From Bisporella sp. PMI_857 (taxonomy: Eukaryota > Ascomycota > Leotiomycetes > Helotiales > Helotiaceae), in NCBI GenBank assembly GCA_021307315.1, contig JAJSPD010000032.1:310001-374000 (forward strand): 64,000 nucleotides of DNA, in the 5' to 3' direction. The notes beneath the pieces are model-generated. The model was given only the letters and a program-made list of their open reading frames with translations, was not told the DNA's origin and ran no database searches. Of this stretch, positions 24,401 to 34,821 are shown in pieces. How positions within the stretch are numbered: position 1 is the first letter of the stretch; each line of letters opens with the position of its first letter. Position numbers and translations under genes: made by a program.

Positions 24401-26941
24401 GTTTCCTACCTTATCTTTGCCTTTCATGGCATACAACCGGCTTCTTCGCGATCAAGACGAATGGTTGTTTTTGCTTAAACACATGCTCATATTGAGAGGC
24501 TGTTAAGCTCTGTGAGCCCGAATGATGCGCCACCACAACCTTGTATCCATCCTAGTATGACCGACCAGACTTGGGTGTCTCTCTCTCTCATAAGGTGTGG
24601 ACATATATAGCCTTAAGATCAGTTATCTAGCTAGGACATACTTCCTGGTATATCGTTACCCCAAAGAGAAAACAAGTTCTGACTCCTCGACATGAAGCAG
24701 CTCAGTTTCAAAAATCGCAGTCTTGCACAAGAGGCGATAAAAGAAAACTCTGTGATCGTTCACTTAATTTGTAAGAATGTGAGCTGGTTGAAGCCCTCCA
24801 AGATGCCTGTTTGCTCTTCCCGTCCGGCATATCCAATATCCCAGAGATTTTGATCCGGATAATGCTCCATTGCTGGAGTTTAGTTCTGCGCTTACAGCCC
24901 TGCCGGGGTGCTGGATATAGGATCACATCGATGTAGTAAAACCTTGTGAATGCCCTCTTGTGTCGTCTGTGCAAATTTCGCAGTCGGCTCTCTTGTTATT
25001 GACACTTGTCGGTTGTTGATATGTGGACTTCGCCAACAATGACTGAAGAGTGGCCAATATTTGGAATAAAGTCAAGCTTTGATGTACAGTGCAAATTAAG
25101 GTGAATCCAGGAAGGGCCAATTATCAGTGATTGTAGTGATCTACAAAAAAGTTCAGCTCGTCAACCAGAATAACTCTCGCGGTAAAGGTTGCAAGCAGAG
25201 ACATTCATTTCACCGCTGTCCTGTCCTTGGTTTCTTTGTCCCTTCCCTGTTAGACAAAACACTAGTAAATTGAACAACAAGACTGGTACCAGAAACAAAC
25301 CACCTAGCCACAAAAAAGACCCCTCTCCATAAACATGCAACCCTCCACCAGTTAACTAAGCGCAAAAACAACCCAGCCTCCGAACCTCGGTTTCCTCCGA
25401 AAAATAAGTCCACATCCAAAGCTAATGGTATAAATCTTGATCTTTAATCGATAGCATATAGGCCTCAACCGTACTTGATCGCGGCTTTATTTGCCCATGA
25501 AGGGATATGGGCGAATATATAGGCAAGGATTGGATGTTGTGTTGTGTGAGCGAGACGGGTGGTTTGAAGAGGGGCATGCTGATGGTTGCCAATATGCGTG
25601 GGCAGTCATGGCATGAATATAATGGATAGAGTCTATAAAAAGGAACCAATAGAGACTTGTATCCTCATGGTTATAACTGCCAAGAGGCCAGCGAAGAGGG
25701 TGATGGTAGTCCTTCGAAATGAGTAGAACGCAGATGGGTCTTGTGAGATTTCAGAGGTGATTGTCCATGTGTAGCTTGTCCGCGTACGATGTCTCAGAGG
25801 AATGTTTATAAGTATTACCTTTTGGTTTGTGTATATACAAGGAAAGTAACAACAGCCTCTGTACGATCGACAACAGATTTGGTCTCCCAGACTACCCTTC
25901 AGATACCGTCAGCTGTCTACCTATCTCACCCTCTTCAAACGCGAACACGAATCAGCATCTTACACACAATGAGAGAAGAGAAGTTTAACATATCTGACTT
26001 CCATCCCGACCTGGAACAGAGCCACCTAGAGATTCTCTTGCGTCGTCTTCACATTTAATTTTCTGTAATTGGCATGTCTAGGTCTTATACAGACAAGAAA
26101 TGGTAAGAGAAAGGGTATAGTTTTACTTTGGACTTGCGGAAAACCGAAGTGAAATATAGCAATCAGAAATTCATTGTGTTATCGAGGTAGCAGAATGATT
26201 GGGGAGGCTAAAAGGGTCACGATGCTGTAATCAGAGTAATTGATCTGTAGCGACCACAAACACATATACTGCCTTCATGAGCAAGTTCCAAAATTGTTTC
26301 CAATCCTCTCCAAAAACTAGAGGACTGCAGAAATCGCAGCTTATTGAGACCATCATCAATCAAGGTCGCCATTCATCCCTGGCGCTTGAAAGGCTCCTCC
26401 ATAAAGTTCAGGAAGTCAAGATATTGGGCAAAGATACCGAACTCAAAGAATTCAAGTCATGGGAAATAGGGTATAAGTTAAGTGCTGCTGCAAACAAGTG
26501 TTAGAAAACTAGGAACATATGTTATGGAGATAAAGCAGGGATGTAAGAGAGGGAGTGGTGGACTATGTGATATCAGTGTTGGCATCAGGCAGTTGCTTTG
26601 TAGCCTTTACAGGACTGTTCCGCTGGGCCTTTCCGTGATGGGACGCTCCGGTAATGTCCGCCATCTTGTTTCATTTCTCAGTTTGAGCTAGCCTGTAGAG
26701 CGAGGAAGACAGATATCAATCATTCAATTCATGGTAGAAATTAAGGGAGGCAGAATGACTGGGCTTTACGACAGAAACTTCAAGAACTTGATATACTCAA
26801 GAAATATTACAATTCTTTGAAGCAAGCATGTGTAGAACAATATCTACTCTAGCTCTAATGAAACTCAAAGATCTATCTGCCCGCCCAATTGCAAGAGTTT
26901 CCTAGTGTTGGAAATGAAATCATGATCCTGAAAAACGCCTT

Positions 26942-28040
26942 CTAATGCTTAGCAGTGACAACGTCGCCAGTGAGCTTCTCCACATATGTCTTGGCCCTGT
27001 ATCACAGGATTAGCATCTCGACGTCCTCATCTTTCGCCGGAAGAACTTACATATCGCCCATAGCAACCATACAAATCGTTTGCCAAACGCCGAGTCCGAT
27101 ACGAGGTACAACGCCACGATACAAGCCCTTAACGCCGTTTTGTCCATAGATGTACTTGAGGGTGCTTCCGACAGTCATCTTGGCTGGTCGGTTTGGATCC
27201 ACGGTTTTACTCTGCATTTCAACACGGATAACCTCAATCGGCTGGTTCCAGGCACTAAGACCACCACCTAAGCCTGAGGCGACAATCTTCTCCCATGCGC
27301 TCAGCTTGGCGCCTTCGTCCTTACCGGTCACCTTTCGGATTCCCTGCTCGGCCAGACGAGAAAGACCAAAACGCGATCCCCAGTTGGTCATTTGTCTAAT
27401 AGCCACAGCGTTGACTCCCTTGTTGATACCTCTGATACCCTCCTTGCGGTAGATATCCATGAATGTAGCAAATGTTCCAGGGGGTTTCACGCCGCTAGCT
27501 GCGAGCTTGCTCTTAGTGATTTCGACTGTTTTCATGCAGGTACAGAAACCCATGGTAGCATAAGCTTGAGCAACACCCCCAGAAACTCCTCCAGTGATAC
27601 CGGCTGTAAAATCTCCTGCGCCGAATGTGCGAGCATAGTATTCAGCTTCGGACGCGACGAAGAGGAGGACGGCACCCTTGGTGGAGGCTTCGATCCAGGC
27701 CCATGGGATAAGACCTTGATAGACTGTATTTTAATCCGTGATTAGTAAGAGACATAATTGTGCACGGGGGTATAAACCGTACAGCCAAAAACACCGCCAC
27801 GTCCCCAAACTCGGGTCAGGGCGCCAGCAAAGGAATCTCCTCTGTTGGCGGCCATGGTCGTCTTCACGACCTCCAATGGCTGTCCCAAAGTGGTAACTTC
27901 GAACATATCTATGTCTAGATTAGTATAACCATCTCATGAAAACGCTTCTCCATTCCGAACGTACTCAACCCAGCCCCAAGCAGCAGATTGCTGAACTTGA
28001 CGGGCTTCTTCTCAGGAAGCTTATTGGCGACTGCTGACAT
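26942..28040 (-). CDS. yhm2: Mitochondrial citrate/2-oxoglutarate carrier (Yhm2 type)
   Basis: Exchanges citrate for 2-oxoglutarate across the inner mitochondrial membrane, supplying citrate to the cytosol and supporting NADPH balance. Four exons on the minus strand (28040-27965, 27908-27783, 27723-27051, 26996-26942; introns 56, 59 and 54 nt) give 309 residues, the usual carrier size. Carrier signature motifs appear as QPLEVVK in repeat 1 and QPIEVIR in repeat 3. Repeat 2 has the divergent KTVEITK without the proline, as I recall for Yhm2. The segment [15 protein letters not shown] and the run [22 protein letters not shown] are characteristic of Yhm2 among mitochondrial carriers. The yeast protein was first named for a role in mtDNA maintenance. 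The citrate synthase gene lies 872 bp upstream on the same strand. Confidence 0.93.
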
Positions 28041-28912
28041 CTTTGTTGTTGGAGTTGTGAAAGGGGCCCTGACCAAGGGATGAGGTTGCTTCTTCGCAGA
28101 TGGGTATTTTAAGGATGGATGATGTTTGATGAAAGGGTCGGTCCACCAGACGAAGTCAGCAAAGCTCTGGGCTTTCGGTAAAAGATAGTGTCAGATTTAG
28201 CTCGGTGAGCCTAGAATGCCCGATCAGTCCCCCGAGGGTTTTCCTTCTCTTCTTCAAAAGGGCTAAGAGTATCTTGATGTTCTCTATATCGCGCTCTATC
28301 AAAAAATGAGTATAAATCACATGAATTGAAGATCTAATGGTGAATGGAGTGTGCCATCTCCGGATAGACGCCTCTTTTTTTCATGTGCTTGTGTTGCGCG
28401 GACTTCGGGTGTTCCAGCCTTTGCCGGGTTTCCCCAAAGCAAAAAAGTCCGCTTCGGTGGTTGAGCGAGTTTGGCGGTTGAGTTCAACATGTCTCCCCTG
28501 CCAAGCCAGTCCATTATTTCCCAAATGATTTAGCTTCTAGAAGATGTCCACAACTTGAATTATGTTTGGCGTTTCGCTCGTAGCTGTTGCCGATCCTATA
28601 TAGATTTGTTGGGGAAGTGGAAAGCCCAGCCTACGTCAAATTCAGATCGATCGGATATGTTCCGGATATTAACAACTTTTATTCTTTTAGGGAGTTGAGT
28701 AGGTAGTAATCATAATAATATATCAAAATAATCAAAACCAGAGTGCTCAAAAACGTGATCATCAGTCTAATAAAGGCAGGAATGGCTGCAAAAAGGCAGC
28801 ACGCTGGTCATAAAGTACAGGTGGCAGCGCTAATACCCGTCGAAACCCCCGTCTATCAACTAATCCTGTGTTCTTACAAGCCGCCTCTACGGTTTCATTA
28901 CCCATCCGTTCT
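28041..28912. other. Intergenic region between citrate synthase and Yhm2
   Basis: This 872-bp stretch separates two tandem minus-strand genes. It should hold the citrate synthase terminator and the Yhm2 promoter. A CCGAGG motif lies at 28232-28237, 192 bp before the Yhm2 start. No gene is seen. Confidence 0.5.
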
Positions 28913-30625
28913 TTACAACTTGGCTCCAACGATCTCAGCCCACTTCTCGGTAGAGAAGGATTTGGGTCGCTCGATAGGAGCTCCCACGGCACGATCGATG
29001 ATGAGTTGAGGAAGAACACCAATGGCACGGGAAACACCGAAGAGAACGGTGTAGTAATTAGCCTCAGTCAGACCATAGTATTGGAGGAGAACACCGGAGT
29101 GAGCATCAACCTAGGTAGAAGTTTCAAGTCAGCCACCGAATCATCATGAAAATATCTCTTGTAGATAATGTGGCGTATCAAATTCGGCATGAGGTGAATG
29201 GTGTTAAAATTCGAGATTACTTACGTTGGGGTATGGGTTCTTGGTCTTTCCGTGCTCAGTCAACACGCCCGGGGCGATCTTGTAAACCTGGCTGACAAGC
29301 TTGAACATTGGATCATCTGGAAGATGCGCCTCAGCGAAGGTACGTTGAGCAGTGTAACGGGGGTCAGTCTTGCGGAGAACAGCGTGACCATAACCAGGGA
29401 CGACCTGGCCGGCCTTTAAGGTAGACCAGAGGTAGTCAGTAATGGCCTTATCGCTAAGGTCGTTACCAACTGCAGCCTTCATCTTTGTAAGCCAATTCAA
29501 GACCTCTTGGTTGGCAAGACCGTGGAGAGGACCAGCAAGACCGTTAAGGCCAGCGGCAAGTGACAGGAATGGAGAGCTGAGAGCACTTCCGACTAAGTGA
29601 GTGGTGTGGGCGCTAACGTTTCCACCCTCGTGATCGGTGTGAATAGTCAAGTAAAGTCGGAGCAACTCAACGAAGTCCTTGTTATCTCCAAATCCAAGTT
29701 GGTTGGCAAAGTTGAAACCATAATCCTTGTCCTTTTGAACTGCAGCGACCTTGCCCCCCTTGAAAACGTTTTGGTAGATTCTGGCAGCAATGGTTGGGAG
29801 CTTGGCAATCAAGTCCATGGAATCCTCAAATGTATGGCCCCAGTATTCTGTCTTCTTCATCCCCTTAGCATATGCCTTTGCGAAAGCAGACTCGTGCTCG
29901 AGGGCATTGACGGCGATTGAAAGTTGTGCCATTGGGTGGAGGTCAACAGGGCAGCGGTCGATGAGCTCCTCAACGAATTTTGGGACATCCGAACGGGCAG
30001 CCCAGTCAGCAGACAGGTCGCGGACCTGCTGCTCACTTGGAACCTCACCAGTCAGGAGAAGCCAGAAAAGACCTAGAAGAAATCAGTAACTGCTTTGCGA
30101 TCAAGGCAGATTTCGCCCCACCTTCTGGTAATGGCTCCTTTCCACCAGGAGCCTTTGGCAGAATCTCCTGACACTCTGGAATTGTCTTTCCTCTGAATCG
30201 AATACCCTCCTCTGAGTCGAGAACGGACCCTTCCCATACAAGGGACTTGATACCGCGGGCGCCACCGTAGACCTGGTCAAGAGTAACCTCGCCGATGACT
30301 TTTGAGCCATGCTCCCTACCAGAATCAGTTTTTTTTTGTTTTTTTTTTTGCAATTACCAAAGCTCCAGATAGACGAATTCATACTTTCGAAGCTTCTTGA
30401 TCTGCTCGATCTTCTCTGGAAGTTGCTCAGCGAATCGCTCCTTCAGAGTCTGGGCAGAATTTGTTAACCGGCAATACGTCAAGGACGAAGGGAGCTTTAT
30501 TTTACCTGCGTCTTCGCCGAAGAATAGCATCGCACGCCATTGAAGGCAGCAGATCTAGCATTGAAAACAGGAGCGCGTGCAGAGAGTCTCAGGGCAGAAG
30601 AGCCCAGACGAAGAGTAGAGGCCAT
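28913..30625 (-). CDS. Citrate synthase with mitochondrial presequence and PTS1-like C-terminus
   Basis: Condenses acetyl-CoA and oxaloacetate to citrate. Five exons on the minus strand (30625-30506, 30449-30385, 30315-30122, 30072-29225, 29110-28913; introns 56, 69, 49 and 114 nt) give 474 residues. The N-terminus is an Arg/Ser/Ala-rich presequence ([19 protein letters not shown]), typical for mitochondrial import. Catalytic residues are in place: His in LHGLANQE (about 310), His in GYGHAVLR (about 356), Asp in [10 protein letters not shown] (about 411). The protein ends VGAKL, and AKL fits the peroxisomal PTS1 consensus. Single citrate synthases with both signals are known in filamentous fungi, so dual targeting is plausible but not shown here. 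The 69-nt second intron contains two long A runs. The gene lies in tandem with Yhm2, which exports citrate. Confidence 0.96.
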
Positions 30626-31426
30626 TGTGAATGTGAAGGGAAGAATTGGAGGTGATTCTGAGGAGGGTAGGAAAAAGATTGAAACTTGAAATCACGGAAC
30701 GGACTTACATGGGGGCACATACGGGAACCGAAATTCTCAACAACGGCAGCCCGGGATGCCTTACCTAAGCCTCGGTCTTGGAATAAGATCTTAGGCAAGA
30801 CCTGAGGGACATTGAACAACACAGAATCGTGAGTTATTTTTATGTAGCTGAATAATCCACATACTCAATTTTCTAGGCTACTTTTATACCCCACAACATA
30901 TGATAAATCCCCAAAACAAAAACCGCATTTCAGGTGTCCATCAACGGGTGAATAGACAGCAGGCAATGATCCGAGTCACGTGCGAAGGACCCACTCGATC
31001 AGTTTCTCAAAAGGCGCTAAAAGCAGCTTTGTCTTTCGACTCATTACATTACAATAACACCCAACCTCTCTCGTACTTCCCATTTCCATTTCCCATTAGG
31101 ATACATAATCACCACTTCTACTGACAGAAATAAAGTCAAAATCTGGAGTTGGATTCTGCAGTACATTTCACTGCTTCCAAGTTGAACCCTACAGTTCGTG
31201 CCTTCACAGGCGTTCGTCGCCAATTACACAACCCCTCTCGAACGCTTTCGTAGTTGCGATCCCTTCACCTTTACTTTTCATCGTAGTCTCGTATCCTCGG
31301 GTAGTGGTGAATACGATAGCCTTGCCGCACGTCCTAAAAAGCTGAATCTGCGACGTTGACTCTATTCCTGGTTGCTTCATACATTGCATGATCTGAGGAT
31401 TGCGAAATCATCATCTTTTATTCATC
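30626..31426. promoter_or_regulatory. Divergent promoter of citrate synthase and Nrd1/Seb1
   Basis: This 801-bp region between divergent starts must contain both promoters. CCTCGG motifs lie at 30770-30775 (about 145 bp before the citrate synthase ATG) and at 31295-31300. No coding frame of note. Confidence 0.55.
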
Positions 31427-34044
31427 ATGTCTTCTGCAGTAGCTGAATTAGAAGCTGGCTTGCAAGCCATGCTCAGTCTAAAACCGCCTGGGGTATCTGG
31501 ATCGCGAATCTCAAGCATCACCAATTTATGCGTCAACAATGTACAGGTAAGCGCCTCGAACTCGTACTGCATCTACATCTTTTGATTGTACTAACTTCTC
31601 GAATAGTCCGAGTCGGTCCTCATCCAAAAGCTATACACACACTTTAAGAAGGCTCCTCCAACACACAAGCTTGGGGTACTGTATGTTGTAGACTCCGTAA
31701 CTCGAAAGTGGACCGAACAAGCCAAAAATGCTGGACAGCCTATAAACACCTCTGCTCAGGACGGCACCTTTGCCGCTGGCGTCAATAGAGTCCAAGAATT
31801 GCTTCCTGTCTTGATGAATGATATAATCCAAACAGCGCCTAGTGAACAAAAGGTACGCATAAAGCCGGAATATAGTAATCTCACCTTTGCTTGAAAGAAT
31901 CATCATAGGTGTCTATAACATTCATTGTAATGTTGCTACACAGATGACATAAATCTGCTCGCCATTTCACTCTACTTGGATCCCCCACTTACTTATTTTT
32001 CTCAAACGCAGGAAAAAATCAACAAACTTATTGATATTTGGGAGAAAGGCCAAACCTTCCCTGTCCAGATGCTTACCAATTTCAAGGAAAAGCTTGCACC
32101 TGCTCTGAGTAAGATAAAAAATATTTCCTCTTCTACCCCTCTGGCAAATTCTAACCACCTTCGCATTGAGTAGATCAGGCAAAGTCATATACCCCACCGG
32201 GAAGTCCCCCAAGCAATCCTCTAGGCTTGCAAAATCAAGCTCAACCTTTAAATCCAAGTGCTCCAGTAGCCTCTACAGTTGCGCCGAACAGTGTTTTGGC
32301 AGCGCTAGGTCAACTTGCCAACATGGCGCGTCAAAATAACAGTCTGGGTCAGAGTCAGGATAGTCAGTTCAAGGTGACAAATGGCCAAAGTAATGCTCCT
32401 CTGCAAGCTCCAGTCTTAAACCAGGCTCTGCCATTGCCACCACCTCCGCCTGTAAACGTGCCAGCCACTTTTGCAAACCAGGCTCAAGGCTCGAGTAATG
32501 GTGCCCCGAACTTTGCCAGTAATCAAACAAGTGCGTTTGCGGCTGCTCCACCCGCTATGCCTACGCCGCTCGATTCATCTGTTCAACAGCAGATTATGCT
32601 GATCAAGGCACTTTCAGAGAGTGGTATGCCTCCTGATCAGATAGCTGGGATCATTTCTCGTATGGGTAATCAAGGCTCTCTCTCTGGTGTTGCACCAGTC
32701 GGTAGTCTCCCTCTCCCACAATTTCCCATCCAGAATCAAAATACTGTCCCTCAGAATGGTCACAATGGCCAAAGTGTTACTCAGAATGGTTCCCACAACG
32801 GCTGGGGTGCAAGACAGAATGAATCACGTGACCATGACGGATTCGAGCGTCGTCGATCTCGTTCCCCATCACCTGCACGAGGATGGAATGGCCGAGCCTC
32901 TCCAACTTCCCGTCGTCGTAATGAGCAAAACTTTGAAAATGATAGATCTCCGGGACGAAATCGTGATGATCGTGGAAGAGGAGATGCTCGTGGTGGTCGT
33001 GATTATCGACAAAGAAGCCCTCCACGCCGTCGCAGTTCCACTCCACCTAGATATCATGGAGGTGGCGAGAAGTGGGTTGGCCATGATTCTACTGTCCCTC
33101 AAGGTAGTATTAAAGGTATGTTTACGTTCCATAAAAGTGTAGACAAGTCCACTGACCAGATTCTAGTGCTTAGCCGAACCTTATTCGTTGGAGGTGTCAC
33201 GTAAGTCATTCTTCGTCGAGGAGTATAATTCCCTGATACTAACTTTCCAAGGATGCCTGAGCATGAGTTGAGACGTATTTTTGAGCCATATGGTAGAGTC
33301 CAGACATGTATCGTCAACAAGGATAAGCGCCATGCCTTCGTCAAGATGTACAGCCGAGCGGATTCGGTCAAGGCGAGAGAGGGTATGGAGAAGAATCGAT
33401 CCCCAGATTCTCAATTAAGGGTAATCATATACTTCTAATTCTATTTATCGGAGAGGTAGCTAACTTATACGTTATAGACCCGTTGGGGTGTTGGATTTGG
33501 TCCACGTGATTGCAGCGATTATCAGACCGGAGTCAGCGTCATCCCAATTGGTAGACTCACCGATGCTGATAGAAAGTGGATGTTGACTGCAGAGTATGGT
33601 GGCACTGGAGGAAAGCCAATCGAATCCGGTATCGTGGTTGAAGAGCCTGACATTGAAATTGGTCAAGGAGTTTCATCCAAGGCAATCAGTCGTCGTATGC
33701 AAACCGACCAGGGGGGCAAGAATGGGCCTAAGTCGAACAGAGGCCGTGATGATGATGGACCACGCCATCAGCGTCGGGGATCTCGGGAACGGTGAGCATA
33801 TTCCATGAAAATCATCATGACATACCGCGTACTAATAGCTGGCAGCAATGACGACCGACGTGAGGATGGAAATGATCGATTTTCGCAATCCAGCGCTCCA
33901 CCTCCAGTACCAGCATTCGGGCTTCCCAACTTCCCATTCTCATTCCCAACACTACCTAATGGTATGCCAATGATGCCTCCTGGATTCACATTCCCCGGTC
34001 AATCGCAAACTCCACCTCAACCACCACCACCAGGACGTTCCTGA
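31427..34044 (+). CDS. Nrd1/Seb1-type RNA-binding transcription termination factor
   Basis: Nuclear protein that binds the Pol II C-terminal domain and nascent RNA to direct termination and 3' processing. Eight exons (31427-31546, 31607-31852, 32012-32108, 32174-33115, 33167-33200, 33252-33420, 33478-33791, 33846-34044) give 706 residues. Residues 1 to about 150 form a CID: helical, with LYTHFKKAPPTHKLGVLYVVDSV and a KWTEQAKNAG loop. Next comes a Gln/Asn/Pro-rich linker, then an Arg/Ser/Asp-rich block (RRRSRSPSPARGW onward). The RRM starts near 470, with LFVGGV as RNP2 and KRHAFVKMYS as RNP1. The region after it (RWGVGFGPRDCSDYQTGVSVIPI) is the conserved Nrd1/Seb1 extension. The tail is proline-rich and ends in PPPGRS. 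Intron 2 is 159 nt; the others are 51-65 nt. The Nrd1 and Seb1 names refer to the budding and fission yeast homologues. Confidence 0.93.
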
Positions 34045-34821
34045 AAGAGAAGCTACCATACATACAAGCTTCAAAATGCTCTATGTAATTACTTTTGCAT
34101 CTCTGAGACTCCTAATATTCATCACACAGTTCCCAAATACGTCTACGATACCCGCCGAATACAGGCAACACACTTCATGATTGTTTTCCTATTGCATTGC
34201 ATCACAAAGGAGTTTGGGTGGAAGATGCCAACCAGCTGGCTTACCATATAATGAGATCGAGGTTAATGGTACGCTGGCTCTTTTACAACAACAAAAATTT
34301 ACCTTTTCATGGCAGCGAGCATTGGCTGCGAACAGGTCGAGACTGTGTGCTTACCTGACCTTTCCTGTACTTTAGTAGTAAAAAGAAAAATTCAACATTG
34401 CTATGAAATACCCGTCTTCCAAACGTGATCAAATATACGAGATACATATCAACATCCATCCCAAGATCGCCTTCTTCTCACTAGAACAACGTTTCACGAT
34501 CGTTCTTGACATTTGTCTCTCCAGTGCGTCACAATTAGGGAAAGAAGTTTTCTCTCGCTCAGCATTCAGGGAACTTCTATGACTCTTGCTGGCTTACTCT
34601 TTATATACTCAGAATTGACTTTTCTCTAGGGAGAGTGGGTATTATTGGATATATGTCATGGGAGGCTCACTGAAGGGAAGTAGGAATAATCGTGGGGAAA
34701 TATCTTCGTTTATGTGATCATTGCCAACCTCATCTTCACATTATCTACCTCAGTCGGGGTTAACATGCTTGGAAGTATCAGTGCCGGTATCAGCCTTCAT
34801 CTCGCCCATACATAAAAAAAT
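34045..34821. other. Convergent intergenic region
   Basis: Lies between the 3' ends of Nrd1/Seb1 (+) and the long WD40 protein (-). I see only 3' flanking sequence and no gene. Confidence 0.5.

Larger units (their letters stand above)
18871..26941. other. Eight-kilobase region with no supported gene
   Basis: The left end must hold the H+-ATPase promoter and leader: AG-rich sequence, a TG repeat near 19402, and A runs. Beyond about 20 kb I find only short frames without family features. The best are a minus-strand frame at 23043-23426 and a plus-strand ATG frame at 26277-26504, both treated under findings. Two long poly(A) runs are present (20125-20141, 21381-21408). No transposase, reverse transcriptase, terminal repeat or tRNA was recognised. 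Possible contents are long regulatory DNA, non-coding transcripts or decayed mobile elements. Confidence 0.45.

Noticed and set aside
24980..25420. Overlapping short minus-strand frames
   Set aside because: No ATG-led frame with family features, and composition is like the surrounding gene-free DNA.
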